NCBI GenBank assembly: GCA_035259145.1
Contig: DATFWQ010000352.1
Location: forward strand, 1-27,758
DNA from: CF-161 sp035259145
GTDB taxonomy: Bacteria; Chloroflexota; Dormibacteria; Dormibacterales; Dormibacteraceae
Length of the DNA stretch: 27,758 bases
Reading direction: 5' to 3'
The translations under genes and the position numbers were made by a program. This document shows, one piece after another, positions 7,314 through 15,305 of the stretch (within the stretch, counting starts at the first letter, position 1; each line of letters starts with the position of its first letter). The notes under the pieces are model-generated. The model was not told the DNA's origin, made no database searches, and saw only the letters and a list, made by a program, of their open reading frames with translations.

Positions 7314-7753
7314 CTCAGCTGGCCACGCGTGAGGGGCGGCCTCTGCCCGAAGTCGGGCGCGGGGCTGGATTGGGCCCACCGGATCTCACCCCCGCCAGCC
7401 GGCCAAAAGTGAGACGAGGCGGCGCCTCACCGGCACCGCCTCGACCGCCGGTCTCCCGAGTCTCGCGCGTCTGGTCCAGTTGTGCCTCGTCAGGCACGTC
7501 GCCCCTCAAGGAAGGCCAACCTTGCGCGGTCTGCGGGGTCGGCGACGACGAACGCTTCAACCTTCGCTCTCCTGGCGGGATCTGTCAAGAGCTGGGTTTT
7601 TCCACAAGGTGCCGCGATGTCGTCGCCGAGCCCTCGACCGCCTCAGGGCCAGTCAGCTCCGCAGGGGCGGCGAGCCCTCGACCTGTCGGGATGGCGCTCC
7701 TTCCTTTACGGTGCGATGCTGTAGACGTCACACAGAATCGCAGGGAGGTCCAC
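7314..7753. other. Gene-free region between MFS and acyl-CoA synthetase genes
   Basis: I see no supported gene here. GCCCGA/TCGGGC (7345-7350/7353-7358) can form a hairpin shortly after the MFS stop and may help end transcription, although no T-run follows. A second foldable element lies at 7409-7430, where GTGAG/CTCAC encloses GAGGC/GCCTC. The last bases before 7754 hold the ribosome-binding site of the next gene. No convincing promoter hexamers were found. Confidence 0.4.
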
Positions 7754-9394
7754 ATGTCCGCGCCGTCCTACGTCCACGGTGCAAGCAGCGTCCCGCTCCT
7801 GGGCGAGACGATCGGAGAGAACCTTCGCCGGACGGTCGAACGCCATGGCGATCGCGAGGCGCTCGTCGTGCGGCACCAGGGCTACCGCGCGACCTACCGG
7901 GAGCTTTGGGAGCAGACCGGCCTCGCCGCACGGGGCCTTCTTGCGCGCGGTGTCACAAAAGGGGACCGCGTTGGCATCTGGTCGACGAACCGCCACGAGT
8001 GGGTCGTCGCCCAGTACGCCACCGCTCGGATGGGCGCAATCCTTGTCAACATCAACCCGTCCTACAGGACCTCCGAGCTGGAGTACGCCCTCAACCAGTC
8101 AGGCACCAGCTTCCTGATCCTGGCCCGAGCCTTTCGCACGGCCGATTACGTCGCGATGCTGGCCGAGGTGAAAGGCCGCTGTCCTGAGCTGAGAGAAGCG
8201 CTTGTGCTCGAGGATGGCTGGAATGCCCTGCTGCGAGACGGTGAGCGTGTCAGTGACGACGAGCTGGCTGAGCGCGAGGCTGAGCTCCAGTTCGACGAAC
8301 CCATCAACATCCAGTACACCTCCGGGACGACGGGCTTCCCGAAGGGGGCCACCCTCTCACATCACGGCATTCTGAACAACGCATTCTTCATCGGTGAGCG
8401 GCTGGCCTACACCGAACGGGACCGGGTCTGCATCCCGGTGCCCTTCTATCACTGCTTCGGTATGGTGCTCGGCAACCTGGCCTGCACCACCCACGGCGCG
8501 TGCATGGTCGTACCGGCTGAGTCGTTCGATCCGCTGGCCACTATGGAGGCGGTCCAGGAGGAGCGGTGCAGCTCGCTGTACGGCGTGCCCACGATGTTCA
8601 TCGCGGAGCTGGGGCACCCCGACTTTTCACGGTGCGACTTCTCCAGCCTGCGCACCGGGGTCATGGCCGGCTCCCCCTGCCCGGTCGAGGTGATGAAGAA
8701 GGTGCAGACGGCCATGAACATGGCGGAGGTCACGATCTGCTACGGCATGACCGAGACTTCGCCGGTCTCAACCCAGAGCAACACCGACGACCCATTGGAA
8801 AAGCGCGTCTCGACCGTGGGACGCGTGCACCCGCACGTCGAGATCAAAGTGGTCGACCCAGCCACGCGACACCTGGTGCCGCGCGGACAGCCGGGGGAGC
8901 TCTGCAGTCGCGGCTACATTGTCATGCTTGGCTACTGGAACAACCCGGAAGCCACCCGAGAGGCGATCGACGCCGGCCGCTGGATGCACACCGGCGACCT
9001 CGCGACGATGGACGAGGACGGCTATTTGAACATCGTCGGCCGGATCAAGGACATGATCATCCGCGGTGGCGAGAACATCTATCCGCGTGAGGTTGAGGAG
9101 TTCCTGTACCAACACCCCGACGTCGCTGACGTCCAGGTGTTCGGCGTACCGAGTGAGCGGTACGGCGAGGAAGTAATGGCCTGGGTGCGGCTCCGCGAGG
9201 GCGCGACGCCCACGGGTGAGGACCTGGCCTCGTACTGCCGCGGCCGGATCGCGACATACAAGATCCCGCGCTACTGGAAGTTCGTGGACGAGTTCCCGAT
9301 GACGGTGACGGGCAAGATCCAGAAGTTCAAGATGCGCGAGGCCTCGGTCGAAGAGCTGGGCCTGCAGGAGGCGGCCGGCATCCGCACGGCTTAG
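7754..9394 (+). CDS. Acyl-CoA synthetase (AMP-forming, FadD-like)
   Basis: This adenylate-forming ligase activates a carboxylic acid, probably a fatty or short-chain acyl substrate, to its CoA thioester through an acyl-AMP. It has 546 residues. The ATP-binding P-loop is YTSGTTGFPKG (188-198). Further motifs are YGMTETSP, the hinge region HTGDLATMDEDGYLNIVGR with RGGENIYPREVE, and the C-terminal catalytic lysine K521 in TVTGKIQKFKMRE. ATG 7754 is chosen because AGGGAGGT (7742-7749) sits four bases upstream; the open frame extends further 5' but is unconserved there. No beta-oxidation genes flank it. The family includes FadD, FadK and DmdB types, so substrate chain length is uncertain. Confidence 0.93.
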   Translation: MSAPSYVHGASSVPLLGETIGENLRRTVERHGDREALVVRHQGYRATYRELWEQTGLAARGLLARGVTKGDRVGIWSTNRHEWVVAQYATARMGAILVNINPSYRTSELEYALNQSGTSFLILARAFRTADYVAMLAEVKGRCPELREALVLEDGWNALLRDGERVSDDELAEREAELQFDEPINIQYTSGTTGFPKGATLSHHGILNNAFFIGERLAYTERDRVCIPVPFYHCFGMVLGNLACTTHGACMVVPAESFDPLATMEAVQEERCSSLYGVPTMFIAELGHPDFSRCDFSSLRTGVMAGSPCPVEVMKKVQTAMNMAEVTICYGMTETSPVSTQSNTDDPLEKRVSTVGRVHPHVEIKVVDPATRHLVPRGQPGELCSRGYIVMLGYWNNPEATREAIDAGRWMHTGDLATMDEDGYLNIVGRIKDMIIRGGENIYPREVEEFLYQHPDVADVQVFGVPSERYGEEVMAWVRLREGATPTGEDLASYCRGRIATYKIPRYWKFVDEFPMTVTGKIQKFKMREASVEELGLQEAAGIRTA

Positions 9395-9423
9395 TCCTGA
9401 TCCTCCGGTCAGCCCTCGAGCAC

Positions 9424-9813
9424 TCAGACGCGCTGCAATGCGGCATCGAGGAGTTGGCGTGCCCGCCGTGGCGCTCGAGTCTGGTCTTCGCGGGACACCG
9501 GACGTTCGCCGTAGCTTGCCATAGTCTTTATCGCCAGTAGAGCGCCCAGGGCCGTGGCGAGCTCTGGCCCGTCTGGCCTCACGGTGCGAAGCAGCGAGAG
9601 GGCCTCCGAGTGGTTCTCACTCTGAGCGTGCCGCCCGAGGGCCCTACAGCAGACAACGTCGGCGGCTGCTATCCCTGCAAGCACGTAGTGGGTGACCCAG
9701 GCGTTCACCCGCGCTGGATATTGCTCGCGCTGGCTCTCGGCTGAATCGAAGAACTCGATCGCCTTGGCCAGCCGGCCCTTGAGCGTCGCGGCCGTACAAC
9801 GCTGCGTCTTCAT
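9424..9813 (-). CDS. HEPN-domain protein, probable toxin of an NTase/HEPN pair
   Basis: This 129-residue, mostly helical protein carries a HEPN-type R-x6-H motif (R61 to H68 in GRHAQSENHSEAL). The sequence before it, AGIAAADVVCCRALG, resembles the helix preceding the motif in actinobacterial HEPN proteins. HEPN proteins are typically metal-independent RNases. In the HepT type the motif ends HxY and the partner modifies that tyrosine; here the residues after His are S-E, so that control point is missing. ATG 9813 overlaps the stop of the nucleotidyltransferase gene (ATGA, 9813-9810), implying coupled translation at a defined ratio. Antitoxin-first order fits a toxin-antitoxin module. It could instead act in a non-toxic NTase/HEPN role. 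Confidence 0.7.
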   Translation of the reverse strand: MKTQRCTAATLKGRLAKAIEFFDSAESQREQYPARVNAWVTHYVLAGIAAADVVCCRALGRHAQSENHSEALSLLRTVRPDGPELATALGALLAIKTMASYGERPVSREDQTRAPRRARQLLDAALQRV

Positions 9814-10439
9814 CTTCGTCTGCGCGTCCGACCGTGAAGAAAGCCTTCGTCGCCGACCAGGCGGATGCCTTCCGCAAGCACAGCAGCGAGGACCTGGTCG
9901 CGATCGATCAGCGAGCGGGCCTGATCCTCGCCGTACTCGAGCACTCGCGCTTCGTTCCCAGTCCACCCGTTTATGTCTCTGGACACGCGATCGACCTGCT
10001 CCCGCCAATTGGCCTGGTCTGAGTCCTGGATGCCTCTTGGTCGAATGATGCAGAGATCCACGTCGCTGTCCGCGGTGCTCTCGTTCCGCGCCGTACTGCC
10101 AAAGAGGTAAGCGGCGACAGGCTTCGGATTCCAACTCTCGAACGCCATCCTCAGCCGGCGCAGTAATTCCCGGCGCAGGTGAACCAGGGCAAGTATGTGG
10201 TCGGCGGCCAGGTGGGTGATGTTGAACCTGTAGAGAATGGCCTTCCCCGCAGGCTCCGCCGTGATGATCCCCTGCCTGCGGAGACGATCGAGGCCGAGCT
10301 GGACGCCCCTCGCAGAGTAAGCGCCGAGGAGCGCATGGACCTGGCGACCAGTGAAGGAAGCATCTGCTCCGGCGAGCACCTCCAGGATCCGGCCATCGAC
10401 TGGGTGCGACGTCAGCTGCAGCGGGTGCGAGAGGTCCAT
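9810..10439 (-). CDS. Winged-helix nucleotidyltransferase, probable antitoxin/autoregulator
   Basis: The protein has 209 residues. Residues about 15-78 form a winged-helix DNA-binding domain (FTGRQVHALLG, then LDRLRRQGIITAE). Residues about 105-180 are a minimal nucleotidyltransferase domain with the core LFGSTARNESTADSDVDL: Gly114-Ser115 and the metal-binding acids Asp126 and Asp128. Such enzymes paired with HEPN proteins can transfer nucleotides to their partner. ATG 10439 is preferred over 10460 or 10448 because TAGAAT lies seven bases upstream, giving a leaderless mRNA, and because the upstream start would lie inside the palindromic operator. The fused DNA-binding domain suggests that it represses its own operon. 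Confidence 0.82.
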   Translation of the reverse strand: MDLSHPLQLTSHPVDGRILEVLAGADASFTGRQVHALLGAYSARGVQLGLDRLRRQGIITAEPAGKAILYRFNITHLAADHILALVHLRRELLRRLRMAFESWNPKPVAAYLFGSTARNESTADSDVDLCIIRPRGIQDSDQANWREQVDRVSRDINGWTGNEARVLEYGEDQARSLIDRDQVLAAVLAEGIRLVGDEGFLHGRTRRRR

Positions 10440-10446
10440 GCTGCGC

Positions 10447-10452
10447 ATTCTA
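10447..10452 (-). promoter_or_regulatory. -10 element of the NTase/HEPN operon
   Basis: TAGAAT, read on the minus strand at 10452-10447, matches the -10 consensus in five of six positions and lies seven bases before ATG 10439. Transcription would start at or next to the start codon. No good -35 hexamer is present; that region is occupied by the palindrome. Confidence 0.5.
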
Positions 10453-10454
10453 AT

Positions 10455-10486
10455 GCTCATATGGCTAAAAATGTAGCCATATGAGC
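10455..10486. promoter_or_regulatory. Perfect 13-bp inverted repeat, probable operator
   Basis: GCTCATATGGCTA (10455-10467) and TAGCCATATGAGC (10474-10486) are exact inverse copies separated by AAAATG. The AT-rich palindrome stands out from GC-rich surroundings. It covers the -35 position of the NTase/HEPN promoter and could be bound by a dimer of the NTase winged-helix domain. Confidence 0.7.
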
Positions 10487-10611
10487 ACTCCGATTTGACC
10501 TCGAACTTGCGCCTTGCGACGCTACACGAGCTGCGGCTCTATCCCTCTTTTCCGTGCCTCAGCCATGTTGTCGCTCAGCAATAGGTGTCTGATGCACGGA
10601 AGCGTCGGGCT

Positions 10612-11616
10612 TCAGTGCGGGGGCCCCGGAGTCGGCGGCGCCAGGTCGGCCATGACGATCAGGCCCGGCGCCGCTGCGACCACTCGTGGAATGGAATTGA
10701 CTGCGATTGCCGCAGTGGCCAGGTCGCCGTGCAGCCCTCCTGGGACCTCGAGCTCCAGGTCTGGAACGCCCACCAGCCGCACGCTGTCTCGTGACGGGCC
10801 TGCTCCGATGGCCATGTCCAGCGTCAGTGAGATCACGGTTCGCGAATCGACCCGTCCCTCGGCGGTCTGGTGCAGCCCCAGCACCTGCCCGGGCTGGATC
10901 AGGCCTTCGGCCATTTGCGTAGGTTCATCGGCGACTATGGGCTCGATGACCTCCCGCAGATCAGTCAGCCGCCAGCCGAACGCACGTGCCAGCGTGTGGG
11001 TCGATTCGGTCAGCCCAACGTGGCCAAGGCGCCCGGCCGCTGCGGCCGCTCGAAAATCCTCTTGCGACAGCCCCGCCCCGATCTTGCGCTGCAGCGGTAA
11101 CCGCCTTGTGGCCGCGTCCTGCACGCGGTGGACCGTCACCTTGTCCACGCGCTGCGCCACCGCCGACAGCGCGATCGGCAGGTAGTCCATCGCGTAGCCC
11201 GGGTTGATGCCGGTGCCCAGAACGGTGACGCCGGCACCGCGGGCTCCCGCGTCGATCTCGGCCGCCGCGGCCGGGTGAGCCTGCCAGGGGAAGGCGAGCT
11301 CCTCTGCAGTCGAGATGACATTCAGCCCGGCCGAAGCGAGCTCGAGGATCTGGGGTGCTACCTGTAGGAGCGACGAGCCCGTGCAGTGAACCGCGACCGC
11401 CGCCGGTTCAGCCGGCCTCATGAACCTCGGACCGATGACCGGCCCGTCCGCTTCATGGCCAGTCACCTCACCCAGCCGCCGACCGTCCAGGTCGGGGCTG
11501 ATGTCCACGGCGCCCACCGATCGAAGCCAGGGCCGTCCTGAGACGAGCGACGCGACGGCGAGACCGATCGGTCCCAGACCGTAGTGGACCACGCCGATAG
11601 GCATCGTCGAATTCAC
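10612..11616 (-). CDS. DapB-like / 2,4-diaminopentanoate dehydrogenase-like oxidoreductase
   Basis: This is a 334-residue NAD(P)-dependent oxidoreductase. The N-terminus is a Rossmann fold with VVHYGLGPIGLAVA, and the middle carries GTGINPGYAMDYLPIAL, characteristic of the dihydrodipicolinate reductase-related family that includes 2,4-diaminopentanoate dehydrogenase (Ord). In ornithine fermentation that enzyme oxidatively deaminates 2,4-diaminopentanoate, but none of the partner genes (ornithine aminomutase, OrtA/OrtB) are here, so the substrate is open. The length fits the family. The gene lies 64 bases downstream of the Clp-N protein gene on the same strand and may be cotranscribed. Confidence 0.75.
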   Translation of the reverse strand: MNSTMPIGVVHYGLGPIGLAVASLVSGRPWLRSVGAVDISPDLDGRRLGEVTGHEADGPVIGPRFMRPAEPAAVAVHCTGSSLLQVAPQILELASAGLNVISTAEELAFPWQAHPAAAAEIDAGARGAGVTVLGTGINPGYAMDYLPIALSAVAQRVDKVTVHRVQDAATRRLPLQRKIGAGLSQEDFRAAAAAGRLGHVGLTESTHTLARAFGWRLTDLREVIEPIVADEPTQMAEGLIQPGQVLGLHQTAEGRVDSRTVISLTLDMAIGAGPSRDSVRLVGVPDLELEVPGGLHGDLATAAIAVNSIPRVVAAAPGLIVMADLAPPTPGPPH

Positions 11617-11680
11617 GACGAGAGCTTAACGCCCTGCCGGGAGCCCACCAGGCGATGCAGCGCGATCAGCCGCGCGGTGC

Positions 11681-12679
11681 CTATCCCGCAGGCTCTGCCA
11701 CAGCTTTGTCCCAACCTGCCTGCCAGGCGTCCAGCGCGGCGGCCAGCTGCTCTCGCAGCTCCCTCTCGCGTTGTCTCAGCCCGGCCGATGCCTGCTTATC
11801 ACCCGCCGCGATCGCCTCCTCTTTCTGCAGCCGCAGCCGCCAGATCTCGGCTTCCAGCTGCGTGATCTTGCGCGGCGGCTTAAGTCTCCTTCGCAGCGCC
11901 AGGAGGTTCGTCCCCGTCGCCGCAAGCAGGGTCAGTAATGCGGGCGCTGGGCTGTCCCGCTGAACGAGTGCGCCAAGGAGGTGGTCGCTTCGGAGAAGCA
12001 TGGCGCCCTCTTTGACGGCGGACCGGCGAGCCCCCTCGATCGCCTGATAGACGCCGCTCGTTGAGGGCATCCCTGTCGAGGAGCCGATTGCCCGCCGCAT
12101 CGCCTTGGGCTGACCCTCCGCCAGGACCGCGCTCACGGCCTTGCTGGCAAGATCGAGCGTCACCCCAGACTGCGCCAGAACCTGGGCGCCGAGGCCGCTT
12201 CCCTCTCTCAGGATGCCGAAGAGAAGGTGCTCGGTCCCAACGTGAGATGTGCCGGCCTCCCCAAAGGCGAGCTCGATCACCTTCTTGACGCGGTTCGCTG
12301 GCATTACACGGCCGGCCATGTGCGGTTCCTCCGGGCCGACGTGAGAACTGATGGCCTCTCGCACTGGCTGCCGCTCAACATCAAGTTGTTCGAGCGCCAT
12401 GGCTGCCGCACCGCCCGAGTTGAGCAGGCCCAGCAGCAGGTGCTCGGTGCCGATGTACCCGGCGCCGGAAGCTTCGGCCTCCTGCTGGGCGAGGGTGAGG
12501 GCTTCCTTGGCTGGCTCGGTGAAGCGGTCGAACGGATACATGCCGGTTCCTCCCGGATGTGACGCCGGCGTTCGCGCGTCGCGGAGAGTAAGAAGCTGGG
12601 CACGGGCAGCGGTGAACGACTCACCGGTCTTGTGCATGCGCCGGCGCACCAGCTTCTTGAAGTCACGATCGCGAGGCAC
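11681..12679 (-). CDS. Stand-alone Clp N-repeat protein lacking AAA+ domains
   Basis: This 332-residue protein carries Clp-N repeats but no ATPase. Repeat one is about residues 48-115 (FTEPAKEALTLAQQEA, GTEHLLLGLL). Repeat two is about 127-190 (HVGTEHLLFGIL). A third, weaker repeat is about 208-266 (SDHLLGALV). A charged coiled coil (about 270-320) ends the protein. Clp-N repeats bind adaptors or substrates of ClpC/ClpA, so it may be an adaptor or decoy. Two starts are well supported: GTG 12679 with GGAGGT seven bases upstream, giving an N-terminal DFKKLVRRRMHKTGESFTAA segment, and ATG 12541 with GGGAGG seven bases upstream, giving a ClpC-like start. Confidence 0.8.
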   Translation of the reverse strand: MPRDRDFKKLVRRRMHKTGESFTAARAQLLTLRDARTPASHPGGTGMYPFDRFTEPAKEALTLAQQEAEASGAGYIGTEHLLLGLLNSGGAAAMALEQLDVERQPVREAISSHVGPEEPHMAGRVMPANRVKKVIELAFGEAGTSHVGTEHLLFGILREGSGLGAQVLAQSGVTLDLASKAVSAVLAEGQPKAMRRAIGSSTGMPSTSGVYQAIEGARRSAVKEGAMLLRSDHLLGALVQRDSPAPALLTLLAATGTNLLALRRRLKPPRKITQLEAEIWRLRLQKEEAIAAGDKQASAGLRQRERELREQLAAALDAWQAGWDKAVAEPAG

Positions 12680-12869
12680 GGCCGTCACCTCCTCGACCGC
12701 GATCCGGTCCCCCAGCGACAGCTCGCGGTCGACGACGTTACGACCACGGGCCCGGCAGTTCTCCAACCTTTGCCTCGTCACGGGCCCGGCTGGGGCAGGC
12801 CGTCGAGGTTGGGCGCGGACCAGCGCCCTCGGAGCAGTCTACAGTCACCGAGCTGAAGCGGTTCGCGAA

Positions 12870-13715
12870 TTACCGGGGTCGGGGCGTAGGGGCGGGGGCT
12901 CTCGTCGGTGTGCGCAATGTGCCAGGGCCGTGCCCGGTCTGATGGCGGAACACACGGTAGAACTGCGCGTAACTGCCGAACCCGGCGGCGAGGGCGGCGG
13001 CCAGCGCGGTGGTGTGGTTGCCGTCGCCGTATGCCAGCAGAAAGCGGTGCAGCCGCTGCTGGTTGCGGTAGCGGCTGAGCGAGACGCCTGTCTGGGCCTT
13101 GAACAGTCGGCTGAGATGCGTGGGGCTCATTCCCACGGTGCGTGCCAGGCCCGCCAGAGTGCCTGTGCTGGGATCGGTCCGCAGCAGGTCGACCACCGTG
13201 CGGATCGCTGGGTGGACGTGGATGCTGTCGACGACCTCGTCACTGTCGAGGAACGCCCGCCAGGCCCGGGCCAGCAGGTAGGCCAGCCCGGCGTTTGCCA
13301 GCGTGCCGTCCCGCGTCTCGGCGGTGTGGACCTCGCTGAAGAGAGCCTGCAGACTGCGGGTGTCGCCGATGCCCAGGCGGCGTGAGAAGGAGCCAGCTGG
13401 ATCATCCTCGAGCATAGGCCGGGTGTGTGGCGCTCTCGCGATTCGGCCGACCAGGCCGGGTGTGAAGATCGCCCACCACAACTCGTGGTCCGCCGATTGG
13501 TCGACCAGGATGTGTTCTTGGGCCGGGAACAGCCAGGTCAGCGTGCCGGGAGTGAGCTCATACCGTCGCTGCCCGAGCAAATAGGTCGCGGTGCCGCTCA
13601 CCGCGAGGTTGACCTCCAGTTCGGCGTGCCGATGGGCGCGGACGCGCCTGTCTCCAGCGAGGTGGCGCACCACCCGCCCATCCAGACCGGCCGGCAGTTC
13701 GAGGTCTTCGAGCAT
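12870..13715 (-). CDS. AraC-family transcriptional regulator
   Basis: The 281-residue protein has an N-terminal cupin-type sensing domain (HRHAELEVNLAVSGTATYLL, then TPGTLTWLFPAQEH) and a C-terminal AraC double helix-turn-helix (about 180-265), with LAGLARTVGMSPTHLSRLF as the first helix-turn-helix and GFGSYAQFYRVFRHQTGHGP as the second. The tail is Pro/Arg-rich. It is divergent from the PhyH dioxygenase gene across about 64 bases, the usual layout of a regulator and its target, so the inference is that it controls that gene. The cupin probably binds a small carbon compound; the ligand is unknown. Confidence 0.88.
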   Translation of the reverse strand: MLEDLELPAGLDGRVVRHLAGDRRVRAHRHAELEVNLAVSGTATYLLGQRRYELTPGTLTWLFPAQEHILVDQSADHELWWAIFTPGLVGRIARAPHTRPMLEDDPAGSFSRRLGIGDTRSLQALFSEVHTAETRDGTLANAGLAYLLARAWRAFLDSDEVVDSIHVHPAIRTVVDLLRTDPSTGTLAGLARTVGMSPTHLSRLFKAQTGVSLSRYRNQQRLHRFLLAYGDGNHTTALAAALAAGFGSYAQFYRVFRHQTGHGPGTLRTPTRAPAPTPRPR

Positions 13716-13779
13716 CGCAAGAAATGATCAGTCTTTGCCTACCGGTGAGAAGACCGAGACGCCCTTGTTCACCGAGACT

Positions 13780-14565
13780 GTGGTGGTTCGTATCACTCAC
13801 CACCGGAGAGAGCCTGATGAATCCCTTGTTCCCACCTTCGACGCCGAGCACGTACGTCGGTTCCGCGATGAGGGGTTCTTCATCCTGGAGAAGGTCGTTC
13901 CCCCGCACGATCTGCAAGCTCTCCGCGGCGAATGCCAGCGCTTCATCGACCAGCGCGACGCGGAGATGGACCGTCTCGGCGTGGACACTCTCGACCTTGA
14001 CCACCGCGGCCGTCGCTACTTCGTACACGCCTACGATCAGAGCGTCGCAGTTCGTCAGTTTCTGATCTCCGACCTCATGGTGAAGATCACACAGGCCGCA
14101 CTGGGCGAGACCGTCTACCTGTTCAACGAGCAATACGTCGTCAAAGCTGCCGAGCGGGGCATGAAGTTCGGATGGCACCAGGACTCCGGCTTCATCGAGT
14201 ACCCGCACGTGCCTTACCTCACCTGCTGGATCGCCCTCGACGACGTGACGGAGGAAAACGGCACCGTCTATCTGTTGCCGTACTCTCGTGCCGGCACGCG
14301 CGAGGTCGTCCCGCACGTGCGGGAGGAGGACACCCACGACCTGGTCGGCTACTTCGGTAATGATCCGGGCGACCCGGTCATCGCGCCGGCCGGCAGCATC
14401 GCATGCTTCTCCAGCACCGTCCTGCATCGCAGCGGGGCCAACACCACCGACCAGATGCGCCGGGTCTACCTGGCACAGTACTCGGCCGAGCCCATCCTCA
14501 CCGCCGACGGCTCCCGGCCGCGACGCCTGGCCCACCCTCTCGTGGTCAACGGCCACCGCCCCTGA
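13780..14565 (+). CDS. Phytanoyl-CoA dioxygenase (PhyH) family protein
   Basis: This is an Fe(II)/2-oxoglutarate-dependent oxygenase of about 261 residues. The double-stranded beta-helix core shows the iron ligands HQD in GWHQDSGF and a distal His in VLHRSGANTT, with an Arg in RRVYLAQYS suited to bind 2-oxoglutarate. The N-terminal FDAEHVRRFRDEGFFILEKVV is typical of the family. Members hydroxylate very different substrates, from phytanoyl-CoA to secondary metabolites, so the substrate is not assigned. GTG 13780 (or GTG 13783) is the best start I see, but neither has a clear Shine-Dalgarno site and the true 5' end is uncertain. Divergence from the AraC gene suggests substrate-responsive control. 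Confidence 0.85.
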   Translation: MVVRITHHRREPDESLVPTFDAEHVRRFRDEGFFILEKVVPPHDLQALRGECQRFIDQRDAEMDRLGVDTLDLDHRGRRYFVHAYDQSVAVRQFLISDLMVKITQAALGETVYLFNEQYVVKAAERGMKFGWHQDSGFIEYPHVPYLTCWIALDDVTEENGTVYLLPYSRAGTREVVPHVREEDTHDLVGYFGNDPGDPVIAPAGSIACFSSTVLHRSGANTTDQMRRVYLAQYSAEPILTADGSRPRRLAHPLVVNGHRP

Positions 14566-14613
14566 GTAGCGGTGCCAACGTGGTAAGCAAATGAACTGCC
14601 AGACTGGCCGGGC

Positions 14614-15252
14614 ATGACGCTCCGGGACTACCGTGCCTGGCACGACCAGTACGACAATCCCGGCAGCGCTCTGGCCGAGCGATTGCAGACTGTTCGGGGC
14701 CGGTTGGCTGAACTGCTCGACGGTGCCCCGCCGGGTCCTCTCCGCGTAATCAGCATGTGTGCCGGCCAGGGTCGCGATGTCCTGACGGTGTTGCCAGAGC
14801 ATCCGCGCCGCGCCGACGTGAGCGTCACGCTGGTTGAGCTCGACTCCCACAACGCGCGCGTTGCCCGCGCCACCGCCTCGGCCGCGGGCTTGCCGTCGGT
14901 CGAGGTTGTCGAGGGTGACGCCTCAATCAGTGACACGTATGAGCCCTTTGCACCCGCTGACGTGGTGCTGGTCTGTGGGATCTTCGGCAACGTCTCTGAC
15001 GCGGACGTCGAGAACACGGTGCGAACGGTGTCGATGCTGTGCAAGCCGAGCGCTGCCATCGTCTGGACTCGCCACCGACGAGAGCCCGACCTCACTCGCC
15101 GGATTCGGCGCTGGCTCGCCGAGGCGGGATTCGTAGAGCTCACCTTCGACGCTCTCGACAACGAGTCCAGATCGGGTGTCGGGACGGCCAGGTTGGCTGG
15201 TCCGCCGGAACGCTGGCGACCGGGTCATCGGTTCTTCACCTTCATCCGTTGA
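14614..15252 (+). CDS. Class I SAM-dependent methyltransferase
   Basis: The 212-residue protein has a Rossmann-fold methyltransferase core: motif I in VISMCAGQGRDVL (about 45-57), an acidic residue ending strand two in VTLVELD, and a post-II segment ADVVLVCGIFGNVSD. The C-terminal half has LRRIRR-like basic helices and a final strand ending RFFTFIR. Small-molecule methylation is likely; the substrate is unknown. It starts with ATG 14614, 48 bases after the PhyH gene on the same strand, so the two may be cotranscribed and the methyl acceptor might be the PhyH product. That link is inference. Confidence 0.8.
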   Translation: MTLRDYRAWHDQYDNPGSALAERLQTVRGRLAELLDGAPPGPLRVISMCAGQGRDVLTVLPEHPRRADVSVTLVELDSHNARVARATASAAGLPSVEVVEGDASISDTYEPFAPADVVLVCGIFGNVSDADVENTVRTVSMLCKPSAAIVWTRHRREPDLTRRIRRWLAEAGFVELTFDALDNESRSGVGTARLAGPPERWRPGHRFFTFIR

Positions 15253-15305
15253 AGAGGCGCGCGGTCGCCTGCAAAAGTATTGCTGGAGCAGCCCGGCGCG
15301 AACCC

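Noticed and set aside
7482..7724. Small + strand ORFs before the acyl-CoA synthetase gene
   Set aside because: They have low-complexity Arg/Ser/Pro composition, no ribosome-binding site and no recognisable family.
9814..10134. Longer HEPN protein starting up to 107 codons upstream
   Set aside because: That stretch is the nucleotidyltransferase gene in another frame; the ATGA overlap at 9813-9810 gives the natural start.
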